From positions 1-56,342 of the forward strand of contig NZ_ANBB01000040.1 in assembly GCF_000341105.1 (NCBI RefSeq): DNA of 56,342 nt, written 5' to 3'. Position numbers and translations under genes: made by a program. The DNA comes from Nocardiopsis potens DSM 45234 (GTDB lineage: Bacteria > Actinomycetota > Actinomycetes > Streptosporangiales > Streptosporangiaceae). Below the pieces are notes generated by a model that was given only the letters and a program-made list of their open reading frames with translations, was not told where the DNA came from and ran no database searches. Position 1 is the first letter of the stretch. Each line of letters starts with the position of its first letter. Shown here piece by piece: positions 44,123 through 51,959 of the stretch.

Positions 44123-44549
44123 CCAGGTGTCCCTTCCGATCGACATTGATCGTTTTTCGCTCTGTGGATACCCCGGGGCGGGTGTGGGGAAGCGCACCCG
44201 GAGCGGCCTCCAGAAGCAGAACAGATGCCCGTATCGGGACACAAGGGTCCGGAGGGGACGGGTTTCCCCTGCGCCGCCCGGCCCCCTCCCGCCCCGCGCC
44301 GCGGGCGGGCCCGGGCCGCCGGGCGCCCGCGGCGCGGCGACTTCGGTCACAGGCCCTCCGCCCGGAGGTCACACCCGAAACCCCCGGCCCCGGCCGGTTC
44401 CCCCGGATCCGCCGTACTGACCTGCGTTTTCGGCGGTCCCGCGCTGACCTCGGAAAGCACCACCCCGGCCGGCTGTGACCGCCCGCACAGGTACAGGATC
44501 GGTCGCCATGGACGCGGCCGGGTAGACCGGCCTCAGGGAGGGACCAGCG

Positions 44550-46256
44550 TTGACCGAAACAGGACACCGGGCCGCCGCCCCGTCCGGGCCGGCCCCCGCA
44601 TCGCCCGCCCCGGACCCCCGGGGCCTCGGCCTGCCCGGCCTGCTCTCCGCGGTCGCCGCCGCCGTCCCGGAGCGCACCGCGGTGGCCGCCGGCGGCCGCC
44701 GGCTGAGCTACGCCGGCCTGGAGCGCCGCGCCGGGCTGCTCGCCCGGCACCTGGCCGCCGCCGGCGTCCGCCCCGGCGAGCACGTGGCGCTGCTCTCCTA
44801 CAACCGCGCCGAATGGCTGGAGTCGTTCTTCGGGGTGCTGCGCGCGGGCGCCGTCCCGGTGAACGTGAACTACCGCTACATCGCCGAGGAGCTCCGCTAC
44901 GTGCTGGACGACTCCGGGGCGGTGGCGCTGATCGCGGAGCGCTCGCTGACCCCCGCCGTCGCCGGGGTCCGCGACCGCCTGCCGCGCCTGCGCCACGTGC
45001 TGCTGCTCGACGACGGCGCCCCGTGCCCGGAGCCCGGGCCGCTGCCCGGCACCGGCTACGAGGAGGCGCTGGCCGGGGCGGCGGAGCTGCCCGAGCCCGC
45101 CGCCGAGTCCCGCGGCGACGCGCTCTACCTGCTCTACACCGGCGGCACCACCGGCTTCCCCAAGGGCGTCATGTGGCGCCAGGAGGACATCTTCCGCGCG
45201 GCCCTGGAGCGGCGCGGCCCCGGCGACCCGCGCATCCGGAGCGCCGCCGACGCCGGGGAGCGCGCCCTGGCCTGCTCGGCCCACCGGATGCTGGTGCTCG
45301 GCCCGCTGATGCACGCCGCCGGCCAGTGGAACGCGCTCGGCATGCTGTTCTCCGGCAAGACCGTGCTGCTCAACACCGACCGGGTGTTCGACGCCGACCG
45401 GGTCGCCGCGCTGGCCGACCGGGAGGGCGCGCACTCGGTGCAGCTGGTGGGGGACGCGATGGCCCGGCCGCTGGCCCAGGCCCTGCTCGCCGGCGGGTAC
45501 GCCTGCGCCGGCCTGCGCACGGTCGCCTCCGGCGGGACCCCGCTCACCCCGGCGGTCCGCGCCCTGTGGCGCACCTGGCGGCCCGGGATCGCGCTGCGGG
45601 ACAGCTACGGCGGCTCGGAGACCGGGGTGTGCGGCGCGGCCGCCGAGGGCCCCGGCGAGCGCCGGTTCGCCATGGGCGCCAGCGTGTCCGTGCTGGACGA
45701 GCGGATGCGCCCGCTGCCGCCCGGTTCCGAGGCGGCCGGCCGGATCGGCCGGATCGCCCGCACCGGCCGGATCCCGCTCGGCTACCTCAACGACCCGGAC
45801 AGGACCGAGCGGACCTTCCCCCGGGACCCGGACGGCCGCCGCTGGGTGATGTCCGGCGACTACGGCACGGTGGCCGAGGACGGGTCGATCGTGCTGCTGG
45901 GCCGCGGCTCGGCGGTGATCAACACCGGCGGCGAGAAGGTCTACCCCGAAGAGGTCGAGTCGGTGCTCAAGGCGCACCCCGACGTCGCCGACACCATCGT
46001 GGTGCCCTCCCCCGACGAGCTGCTCGGGCAGCGGGTCACCGCCGTGATCGCACCGGTCCCCGGCCGCTCCCCGTCCCCGGAGCGGCTCCGCGAGCACTGC
46101 CGCACCCGGCTCGCCGGGTTCAAGGTGCCGCGCGCCTTCCGCGTGGTCGACCGGGTGCGGCGGACCGCCGTCGGCAAGCAGGACTACCGGTGGGCGGCTG
46201 CGGTGGCGCGCGGCGCCGCCCCCGCCGCCCGCGAGGGGGCGCCCGCCGGCCGCTGA
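44550..46256 (+). CDS. AMP-binding acyl-CoA synthetase (FadD-like)
   Basis: 568-aa ANL ligase. Adenylation P-loop YLLYTGGTTGFPKGVMWRQEDIF (~residue 195), DSYGGSETGVCG (A5), MSGDYGTVAEDGSIVLLGRGSAVINTGGEKVYPEEVESVLK (A7-A8 hinge) and VRRTAVGKQDYRWA with the A10 Lys. The 'GVMWRQED' and 'GPLMHAAGQW' wording is typical of actinobacterial acyl-CoA synthetases acting on fatty or steroid-derived acids. The TTG at 44550 has GGAGGGA at proper spacing. The first ~25 residues are an Ala/Pro leader. Substrate unknown. Confidence 0.9.
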   Translation: MTETGHRAAAPSGPAPASPAPDPRGLGLPGLLSAVAAAVPERTAVAAGGRRLSYAGLERRAGLLARHLAAAGVRPGEHVALLSYNRAEWLESFFGVLRAGAVPVNVNYRYIAEELRYVLDDSGAVALIAERSLTPAVAGVRDRLPRLRHVLLLDDGAPCPEPGPLPGTGYEEALAGAAELPEPAAESRGDALYLLYTGGTTGFPKGVMWRQEDIFRAALERRGPGDPRIRSAADAGERALACSAHRMLVLGPLMHAAGQWNALGMLFSGKTVLLNTDRVFDADRVAALADREGAHSVQLVGDAMARPLAQALLAGGYACAGLRTVASGGTPLTPAVRALWRTWRPGIALRDSYGGSETGVCGAAAEGPGERRFAMGASVSVLDERMRPLPPGSEAAGRIGRIARTGRIPLGYLNDPDRTERTFPRDPDGRRWVMSGDYGTVAEDGSIVLLGRGSAVINTGGEKVYPEEVESVLKAHPDVADTIVVPSPDELLGQRVTAVIAPVPGRSPSPERLREHCRTRLAGFKVPRAFRVVDRVRRTAVGKQDYRWAAAVARGAAPAAREGAPAGR

Positions 46257-46487
46257 CCCCGCCCCCGGCCGGTGGTCTCGGCGCCGCGGCCCGCCGGTGC
46301 GCGCCGACGGGGCCGCGGTGCCGGGACGGTCGCGGGAAGGGGCCGCGCCGCCGGGGGAAGCGGAGGGGCGCGGGAAGAAGGAATGCGGGAAGCCTCGCCG
46401 GTTCCGGGAACCCGCCCGCGCCGCCCGCACGTTGCCGGGGTGCCGCCCGGGACGGGCGAGCAGGCCCGGCGGAGCCCGCGGAATCCC

Positions 46488-46493
46488 TAGACT
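46488..46493 (+). promoter_or_regulatory. Candidate -10 box of the DUF368 gene
   Basis: TAGACT within CCCTAGACTGTGAGG lies ~95 nt upstream of the start, and the sequence becomes less GC-rich from here. The 46257-46588 gap has no other recognisable content. Confidence 0.3.
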
Positions 46494-46588
46494 GTGAGGC
46501 TCGCGCCGCCGCTCGGAGTCCCGGCCGTTCCCGCCTCCGGCACGTTCGCGGCATCCCTCCTCGATCCCTCGAAGACGAAACACGAGAT

Positions 46589-47548
46589 ATGGCGAAAACC
46601 ATCGGGACCCATCTGTCCAACGTCGTCCGCGGAGGCCTCATCGGCACCGCGGAGGTCGTTCCCGGCGTCAGCGGCGGCACGGTCGCGCTGATCGTGGGGG
46701 TGTACGAGACCCTCATCACCTCGGCCGGCCACGTGCTCACCGGGCTCCGGTTGGCCGCCTCCGACCTGCCGCGCGGCCGGGGGGCGGGGCGGGCCGCCGC
46801 GGAGTTCCGCCAGGCCGACTGGGCCGCCATCGGCGCCGTGCTCATCGGCATGGTGGCCGCCGCGCTGCTCGCCGCGAAGATCATCGCCCCGCTGGTCGAG
46901 TCCGAGCAGCAGCGCTCCTACGCCCTCTTCTTCGGCCTGGTGCTGGCCTCGCTCTGGGTGCCCTACACCGCGGGCGGGCAGCGCTGGAAGGCCTGGCACT
47001 ACCTGCTAGCCATCGCGGCGGCCGCGATCGCCTTCGTGCTGACCGGCCTGCCGCCCGCGCACGTGGAGCCCTCGGCCCCGATCGTGATCGTCGCCGCGGC
47101 CGTCGCGGTCTCCGCGCTGATCATGCCGGGGATGTCCGGCTCGTTCATCCTGCTCACCCTGGGCCTGTACGCGCCCACCATGGACGCGGTGAACAACCGC
47201 GACTTCGGCTACCTCGGCACCTTCTTCCTCGGCGCGCTCCTCGGCGGCGCGCTCTTCGTGAAGCTGCTGCAGTGGCTGCTGGAGCACCACCGGATGGTGA
47301 CCCTGGTGGCGCTGACCGGTGTGATGGCCGGCTCGCTGCGCGCCCTGTGGCCCTGGCAGGACGAGGAGCGCACCCTCTACGCCCCCTCCGGGGACGTCCC
47401 GTTCACCCTGGTCATGGTCGCGGTCGGATTCGCGATCGTGGTCGCGGTCCTGCTCATCGAGCACCTGGTCAAGAAGGGCGGCCGGAAGAGCGGCTCCGGC
47501 GGCGGCCGGCACGCCCGGCCCGCCGTCCGGGAGTCCGCCCGGCTGTGA
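46589..47548 (+). CDS. DUF368 membrane protein, probable polyprenyl-phosphate translocase
   Basis: 319 aa with about 8-9 hydrophobic segments. It begins VVRGGLIGTAEVVPGVSGGTVALIVGVYE, the DUF368 signature, and repeats the internal motif ALIMPGMSGSFILLTLGLYAP midway (P-G-x-S-G twice), showing the inverted-repeat structure. DUF368 (PopT) proteins have been shown in other bacteria to recycle undecaprenyl phosphate across the membrane together with DedA proteins; that role is transferred here by family. The ATG at 46589 is the first with a proper N-terminus (MAKTIGTHLSNV). A hairpin at 47561 follows, separating it from thiD. Confidence 0.9.
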   Translation: MAKTIGTHLSNVVRGGLIGTAEVVPGVSGGTVALIVGVYETLITSAGHVLTGLRLAASDLPRGRGAGRAAAEFRQADWAAIGAVLIGMVAAALLAAKIIAPLVESEQQRSYALFFGLVLASLWVPYTAGGQRWKAWHYLLAIAAAAIAFVLTGLPPAHVEPSAPIVIVAAAVAVSALIMPGMSGSFILLTLGLYAPTMDAVNNRDFGYLGTFFLGALLGGALFVKLLQWLLEHHRMVTLVALTGVMAGSLRALWPWQDEERTLYAPSGDVPFTLVMVAVGFAIVVAVLLIEHLVKKGGRKSGSGGGRHARPAVRESARL

Positions 47549-47560
47549 CAGGCTGAAGAC

Positions 47561-47580
47561 CCGGCCGCCGAGGCGGCCGG
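47561..47580. terminator. Terminator hairpin between DUF368 gene and thiD
   Basis: A perfect 9-bp stem CCGGCCGCC / GGCGGCCGG with a 2-nt apparent loop lies just after the DUF368 stop and before the TPP riboswitch. Confidence 0.6.
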
Positions 47581-47610
47581 CCGCTCCGGCCCTTTCGGGG
47601 CGGAAGCGAC

Positions 47611-47690
47611 GGCGCGGGGTGCCGGTGCACGCCACCGGCTGAGAACACACCCGTCGAACCTGATCTAGCTCGCACTAGCGAAGGGACGCC
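47611..47690 (+). ncRNA. TPP riboswitch (THI element)
   Basis: Consensus blocks are in order: CGGGGTGCC, a variable P3-type stem (GGTGC...GCCACC), GGCTGAGAA, ACCCGTCGAACCTGATCTAG, then the closing GCACTAGCGAAGGGA. GGCG at the 5' end pairs with CGCC at the 3' end to close P1. The only Shine-Dalgarno-like bases before the thiD ATG (GAAGGGA) lie within the conserved 3' strand, so ligand binding should hide them: translational control is inferred. Confidence 0.93.
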
Positions 47691-47692
47691 AC

Positions 47693-48496
47693 ATGGGCTC
47701 CTTCAACATCCTGTCCATCGCCGGCACCGACCCCAGCGGGGGCGCGGGGATCCAGGCCGACCTGAAGGCCTTCTCCGCCCTCGGCGGCTACGGCACCACC
47801 GTGGTGACCGCCCTGGTCGCGCAGACCACCACCGGCGTCGCCGCGGTGCACCCGGTCCCCCCGGAGTTCGTCTCCCGGCAGCTGACCACGCTCCTGGACG
47901 ACGTGCGCATCGACGCGGTGAAGATCGGCATGCTGGCCGACACCGGCGTCATCGAGGCGGTCGCGGCGGCGCTCGACGCCTACCGGCTGCGCAACGTGGT
48001 GCTCGACCCGGTGATGGTGGCCAAGAGCGGCGACCGGCTGCTGGCCGCCGAGGCGATCGAGGCGCTGCGCACCGTGCTGCTGCCCCGGGCCGACCTGGTC
48101 ACCCCGAACCTCCCGGAGGCCGCCGACCTGCTCGGCGAGGACGAGGCGGCCGACCTGGCGGAGATGGAGGAGCAGGCCCGCCGCCTGCTCAAGCTCGGCC
48201 CGGCCCGGGTGCTGCTCAAGGGCGGCCACCTCTCCGGCGGCGACAGCACCGACCTGCTGGTGGAGCCGGACGCCCCGGCCGTCCCGTTCACCGCGGAGCG
48301 GATCCCGACCAGGAACACGCACGGCACCGGCTGCACCCTGTCGTCGGCGATCGCGGCCCTGCTCCCGCAGCGCGCCGGGGTCGCCGAGGCGGTGCGGGAC
48401 GCCAAGTCCTACCTGACCGAGGCGCTGCGCCGCGCCGACGAGCTGGAGGTCGGCCGCGGCAAGGGGCCGGTGCACCACTTCCACGCCTGGTGGTGA
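47693..48496 (+). CDS. thiD: Hydroxymethylpyrimidine/phosphomethylpyrimidine kinase
   Basis: Phosphorylates HMP and HMP-phosphate for thiamine synthesis; 267 aa, ribokinase superfamily. Features: LSIAGTDPSGGAGIQADLKAFSALGGYGTTVVTALVAQTT at the start, VLDPVMVAKSGDRLL, LVTPNLPEAADLLGE, RVLLKGGHL and the ATP/anion-hole motif NTHGTGCTLSSAIAA (catalytic Cys/Gly region). The ATG at 47693 lies just 3' of the TPP riboswitch. It appears monocistronic; other thiamine genes are elsewhere. Confidence 0.96.
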   Translation: MGSFNILSIAGTDPSGGAGIQADLKAFSALGGYGTTVVTALVAQTTTGVAAVHPVPPEFVSRQLTTLLDDVRIDAVKIGMLADTGVIEAVAAALDAYRLRNVVLDPVMVAKSGDRLLAAEAIEALRTVLLPRADLVTPNLPEAADLLGEDEAADLAEMEEQARRLLKLGPARVLLKGGHLSGGDSTDLLVEPDAPAVPFTAERIPTRNTHGTGCTLSSAIAALLPQRAGVAEAVRDAKSYLTEALRRADELEVGRGKGPVHHFHAWW

Positions 48497-48530
48497 CGGC
48501 GCCCGTCCCCGCCGGCCCCGGCGCGCGGAC

Positions 48531-48779
48531 TCAGCCCCGCCCGTCCCCGTCCGCCTGGGCGAGGGCGAGGCGGCTGAGCGCCGCGGCCGCCTCGGCCGGG
48601 TCGGCGCCGCGGCCGACCGCGATGCCCATCAGGTAGGCGGTCAGCGGGGCCGCCGGGCGGGCCACCGAGTGCGCGGCGTCCCTGGCGAGGTCGAGGATCC
48701 GGTCCACGTCGGCCTTGTCCATCTCCTCGGCCAGCTCCAGCTCCGCGCTGACCAGCCGCGCCCATTCCACCAGCGTCAT
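48531..48779 (-). CDS. DUF6457-type small protein
   Basis: 82 aa, helical and acidic: MTLVEWARLVSAELELAEEMDKADVDRILDLARDAAHSVARPAAPLTAYLMGIAVGRGADPAEAAAALSRLAL. The pattern matches the small actinobacterial DUF6457 domain, which in other genomes also occurs fused to or beside molybdopterin-guanine dinucleotide (MobA) proteins; no such gene is here. The ATG at 48779 has GGGGAG upstream; the open frame continuing into the palindromic element is not part of the gene. Role unknown. Confidence 0.85.
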   Translation of the reverse strand: MTLVEWARLVSAELELAEEMDKADVDRILDLARDAAHSVARPAAPLTAYLMGIAVGRGADPAEAAAALSRLALAQADGDGRG

Positions 48780-48849
48780 CGTCGCTCCCCGGCATCGGTG
48801 CTCTGCTCTCGCCGACGATCCTAGGACTCCGCCGGGGAACGCGGCAGCA

Positions 48850-48913
48850 CGATGATCTTGACGTTGCGGGGGCATCAGAGCGCTCCGATGCCCCCGCAAC
48901 GTCAAGATCATCG
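48850..48913. repeat. Perfect 27-bp palindromic element, second copy
   Basis: The arms 48850-48876 and 48887-48913 are exact complements around AGAGCGCTCC, itself mostly palindromic. The outer 23 bp equal those of the 42707 element; the next pair is C-G here versus T-A there, a compensated change. It lies between DUF6457 and the aminotransferase 3' end. Confidence 0.88.
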
Positions 48914-49001
48914 CCCTGGGGCGGCGCGGGGGCGGCCGCGGGGAAGGGAGGGTCCGGGTGCGGCGGGGCCCGCGGGGGCGCTAGCCTGGCCCCGGCGGCA
49001 A

Positions 49002-49041
49002 GGAGCGGGACCGGCCCTTCCGCGATGACCGGTCCCGCTCC
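49002..49041. terminator. Terminator hairpin 3' of the aminotransferase
   Basis: GGAGCGGGACCGG (49002-49014) and CCGGTCCCGCTCC (49029-49041) form a perfect 13-bp stem. A second GC hairpin (CCCGGGC...GCCCGGG, ~49055-49081) precedes it on the minus strand, directly after the stop. Confidence 0.7.
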
Positions 49042-49087
49042 TCCGTGTCCGCCCCCGGGCCTCCCCCCCGGAGGGCCCGGGAGCCGC

Positions 49088-50362
49088 TCAGGCCGCGGCC
49101 GCCACCGGGGCGGCGACGTCGGCCAGCACCTCCTCCAGCCGGTCCAGGTGCGCCTGGATCCACGGCAGCCGGGTGGGGTCGTCCACGGCGAGCGCCGCGT
49201 ACCGCTCGGCCTCGGTCTCCCCGTAGAGCAGGCTGGTGGCCACCCGCATCCGCAGCGCCTCGGCGCTCTCGCCGAACTCCACCGCGGGCAGCACGCCCAT
49301 GCCGTACCGCTCCAGCAGCAGCCCGCACAGCTCGGGGCCGGTGCCCACGCCGTGGTCGGCGGCGAGGCGCTCGCGGTGCGCCTCGAAGTCGGGGTAGAGG
49401 TAGAACGCCGCCTGCGGCGCGGCCACCGACGCCCCGGCCGCGGTGAACCGCTCGGCCACCGCCCGGGCCACCGCCCCGTGCAGCCGGCGGCTGCGCTCGA
49501 TGTGCGCGGTCAGCTCGGCGGGCTCGGCGAACGCCAGCGCCCCGGCCCGCTGCACCGGCCCGGTCGGGCTGGACCAGATCTCGCTGGCCACGCCGAGCAG
49601 CCCGGCCCGGATCCGGCGGCCCAGCGGGGAGTCCGGCAGCCGGGTGACGCCGAGCCGCCAGCCGCCCAGGGCCAGGCTCTTGCTCAGCCCGGTGGTGATC
49701 ACGGTGCGCTCCGGGGCGAACTCGGCGGGGCTGCGGACCTCCACCGCCGGGTCGTGCACCAGGTCGCGGTAGATCTCGTCGGAGATGACGACCAGGTCCA
49801 GGGCGCGGGCGACCTCGGCGAGCCGGCGGACGGTGTCCTCGGAGGCGACCGTCCCGGTGGGGTTGTCCGGCAGCGTGGTGATCACCGCGCGCACGTCCCG
49901 TCCCTGCCCGCGGGCGGTGCTCACCGCCTCGGCCAGCAGGTCCGGCTGGGGCACGCCGCCCTGGCCGCGCTCGGTCGGCACGAACAGCGGCCGGTTGCCG
50001 GCCAGCCGGCTCTGCGCGGCGTAGCTGACCCAGCTCGGCGCGGCGATCGCGGCGTCGCCGCCGATGGCCAGCAGCAGCGCGTACAGCAGCGGCTTGCTGC
50101 CCGGGCCGGCCACGACCGCGTCCGGGTCGGTGGGCAGCCCCCGCCGGCCCCAGTAGCCCGCTGCGGCCTCGCGCAGCACGGCGCTGCCGGCCACCGGACC
50201 GTAGGCGTTGTCCCCTCCCCCGGCCGAGAGGGCGTCCCGCATCATCTGGTGGACGGGAAGCCCCGCCTCACCGAAGCCGAGCGGGAGCACCTGCACGCCC
50301 TGGCGGCGCTTCTCGGCGAGGGCTTCGTTGACGGCGAGGGTCGCTGAAACGGCGACTGTCAT
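49088..50362 (-). CDS. Pyridoxal-phosphate aminotransferase, class I/II
   Basis: 424 aa aspartate-aminotransferase-fold enzyme. Features: LPLGFGEAGLPVHQMMRDAL, NAYGPVAGSAVLREAAAGYWGRRG, VVAGPGSKPLLYALLLAIGGD, TTLPDNPTGTVAS (Asn-Pro-Thr-Gly), VVISDEIYRDLVHD (PLP Asp/Tyr) and ITTGLSKSLALGGWRLG (PLP Lys in SKS). The ATG at 50362 is preferred; a 21-residue upstream extension is possible. It is divergent from a LysR regulator that probably controls it. Amino-acid specificity cannot be read from the sequence. Confidence 0.92.
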   Translation of the reverse strand: MTVAVSATLAVNEALAEKRRQGVQVLPLGFGEAGLPVHQMMRDALSAGGGDNAYGPVAGSAVLREAAAGYWGRRGLPTDPDAVVAGPGSKPLLYALLLAIGGDAAIAAPSWVSYAAQSRLAGNRPLFVPTERGQGGVPQPDLLAEAVSTARGQGRDVRAVITTLPDNPTGTVASEDTVRRLAEVARALDLVVISDEIYRDLVHDPAVEVRSPAEFAPERTVITTGLSKSLALGGWRLGVTRLPDSPLGRRIRAGLLGVASEIWSSPTGPVQRAGALAFAEPAELTAHIERSRRLHGAVARAVAERFTAAGASVAAPQAAFYLYPDFEAHRERLAADHGVGTGPELCGLLLERYGMGVLPAVEFGESAEALRMRVATSLLYGETEAERYAALAVDDPTRLPWIQAHLDRLEEVLADVAAPVAAAA

Positions 50363-50478
50363 GGAGGAATCAACTCCAGCTGATCCAGGTGGCCGGTCTT
50401 GAGACCGCCTTTCCGGTGCCTTCACTCTCAGCCTGCCCCGCCCGACGCGTTACCACAAGCGACTCTTTTCGATGGTGA

Positions 50479-50497
50479 GCGTAAGCTGTCCTTATGC
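50479..50497. promoter_or_regulatory. LysR-type operator candidate overlapping the regulator start
   Basis: GCGTAAG-N5-CTTATGC is a near-perfect dyad with the T-N11-A feel of LysR boxes. It overlaps the ATG of the LysR gene (50494). No ribosome binding site lies upstream, so the regulator mRNA may be leaderless and the site autoregulatory. Confidence 0.5.
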
Positions 50498-51441
50498 TCG
50501 ATCTGAGAAGGCTCCAACTGCTCCGGGAGTTCGCCGAGCAGGGCACCATCGCGGCCGCCGCGGCCTCCCTGGGCTACACCCCCTCGGCCGTCTCCCAGCA
50601 GCTCGCCGCGCTGGAGCGCGAGGTCGGCGCACAGCTGCTGGACCGCAGCGCGCGCAGCGCCGAGCTCACCGAGACCGGCCGGCTCCTCGCCGAGCAGGCC
50701 GAGCAGATCCTGGCCATGGTGGAGGCGGCCGAGTCCGTCCTGGCCGAGCAGCGCGGGGTCGTCACCGGCAGGGTCACCGTGACCGCCTTCCCCACCGGCG
50801 CCGTCGCGTTCGCGCCGCGCCTGGCCGAGCGGCTGCGCCGGCACGCCTCGATGCAGCTGGTGCTCCGGCAGACCATGGAGGGCTCGGGGGTGCGCCAGGT
50901 CAGCGCCGGGGAGGCCGACATCGCCCTGGTCGATATCTGGACCGGCCGCCCCCCGGACACCGGCGCCGGCAAGATCCGCCACGAGCTGCTGCTGCGCGAC
51001 CCGATGGTGCTGGCGGTCCCCGAGGACCACCGGCTCGCCGACCCGGCCCTCCCGGTCGAGCTGGACCGGCTGGTCGGCGAGTCGTGGATCGCGGCCCCGC
51101 AGGGCGAGCCGTCCCGCTACGGGACCGACGCGGTCCTCGCCGACGTCGGCGGCGCCCCCGCGGCGGCCTGGGAGTTCGAAGGGCTGGCCACCATCCTGGG
51201 GCTGGTCTCCCGGGGGATCGGCATCGCCGCGGTGCCCGCCCTGGCGCTGACCGCGGGGACCGCGGGACTGGCCTTCCGACGGCTTCCCGGGGAGGCCCCG
51301 GCCCGCGGCGTCTACGCCTCGGTCCGCGCCGCCAGCCTCCGCCGCCCCGCCATCGGCGTCACGCTCCGCGCCCTGCGCCGAGCCGCGGCCGACGTCCAGC
51401 GCGACCTCGCCGAGGTGCTGGACCGGATCCCCGGCGCCTGA
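50494..51441 (+). CDS. LysR family transcriptional regulator
   Basis: 315 aa. The N-terminal winged HTH is MLDLRRLQLLREFAEQGTIAAAAASLGYTPSAVSQQLAALEREVGAQLLDRSARSAELTETGRLL (residues 1-65), followed by the dimerisation helix and a periplasmic-binding-like effector domain (VTVTAFPTGAVAFAPRLAERLR..., VPEDHRLADPA..., GLVSRGIGIAAVPALAL). It is divergent from the aminotransferase across 131 nt, the classic LysR layout, so amino-acid metabolism control is inferred. Confidence 0.94.
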   Translation: MLDLRRLQLLREFAEQGTIAAAAASLGYTPSAVSQQLAALEREVGAQLLDRSARSAELTETGRLLAEQAEQILAMVEAAESVLAEQRGVVTGRVTVTAFPTGAVAFAPRLAERLRRHASMQLVLRQTMEGSGVRQVSAGEADIALVDIWTGRPPDTGAGKIRHELLLRDPMVLAVPEDHRLADPALPVELDRLVGESWIAAPQGEPSRYGTDAVLADVGGAPAAAWEFEGLATILGLVSRGIGIAAVPALALTAGTAGLAFRRLPGEAPARGVYASVRAASLRRPAIGVTLRALRRAAADVQRDLAEVLDRIPGA

Positions 51442-51467
51442 CCCGCACCCCCTTACTCCGGGGAAGG

Positions 51468-51797
51468 TCAGCCGGTGCTCGGCTCCTCCCCCGCCCTGCG
51501 GGTGCGGAGCTCGCGGCGGGCCGCCCGGTCCAGGCGGCGGCGGAGCCTCCGGGCGATGTGCCGGGCCCGGTCCCGGTCCTCCCGGCAGTTCCACCACCGG
51601 GTGAAGGCCTCCAGGCGGTCCTGGCGGGCCGCGGTGAGCTCGTTCTCCAACCGCATCACCCGCTCCTCCAGGTCGCGGTGGGCGCGGTCGAGTTCGGCGA
51701 GCCGGTTCTGGTACTCCTCGGCCTCGCACTCGGCAATGTTCAGACGGGCGGCGACGCTGTCGGCGTACGCCGCCCCGTCCGTTCGGCTGGACCCCAC
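51468..51797 (-). CDS. Hypothetical coiled-coil protein
   Basis: About 109 aa from GTG 51797. From DSVAARLNIAECEAEEYQNRLAELDRAHRDLEERVMRLENELTAARQDRLEAFTRWW there is a clear heptad pattern with charged e/g positions, then an Arg-rich region RDRARHIARRLRRRLDRAARRELRTRRAGEE. The start is uncertain: the frame is open to ATG 51875, but the first 26 codons have lower third-position GC and include an inverted repeat, suggesting promoter or leader DNA. Alternatively GTG 51806 is used. No known family; its Arg-rich tail could bind nucleic acid. Confidence 0.65.
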   Translation of the reverse strand: MGSSRTDGAAYADSVAARLNIAECEAEEYQNRLAELDRAHRDLEERVMRLENELTAARQDRLEAFTRWWNCREDRDRARHIARRLRRRLDRAARRELRTRRAGEEPSTG

Positions 51798-51802
51798 GAA
51801 CC

Positions 51803-51817
51803 ACACACTTCGTGTGT
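51803..51817. promoter_or_regulatory. TTCG-loop hairpin upstream of the coiled-coil gene
   Basis: ACACACTTCGTGTGT, a short dyad around TTCG, is unusually low in GC for this region and sits just before the proposed GTG start. It could be an operator or a 5' leader hairpin. Confidence 0.4.
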
Positions 51818-51890
51818 TTCCAGCAAAGGCGATAGCCCACCAGATCGTGACGCAAAAACCACGGAAAGTCACCATCCGGTCGGCGGGCGC

Positions 51891-51950
51891 GGAAACGGCC
51901 CGCCGGGGGCCGCTCCCCCTGGGAGAGGAGCCCTCCGGCGGGCCGCTTCC
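51891..51950. terminator. Terminator 3' of the glycosyltransferase
   Basis: The arms 51891-51906 and 51935-51950 match 15 of 16 and enclose a further GC stem. It lies 10 nt beyond the GT4 stop on the minus strand. Confidence 0.6.
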
Positions 51951-51959
51951 GTGCCGGGC

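Noticed and set aside
44123-44350. N-terminal extension of ornithine aminotransferase
   Set aside because: Weaker coding character, Gly/Pro/Arg-rich translation, and a good ribosome site at the internal ATG 44122.
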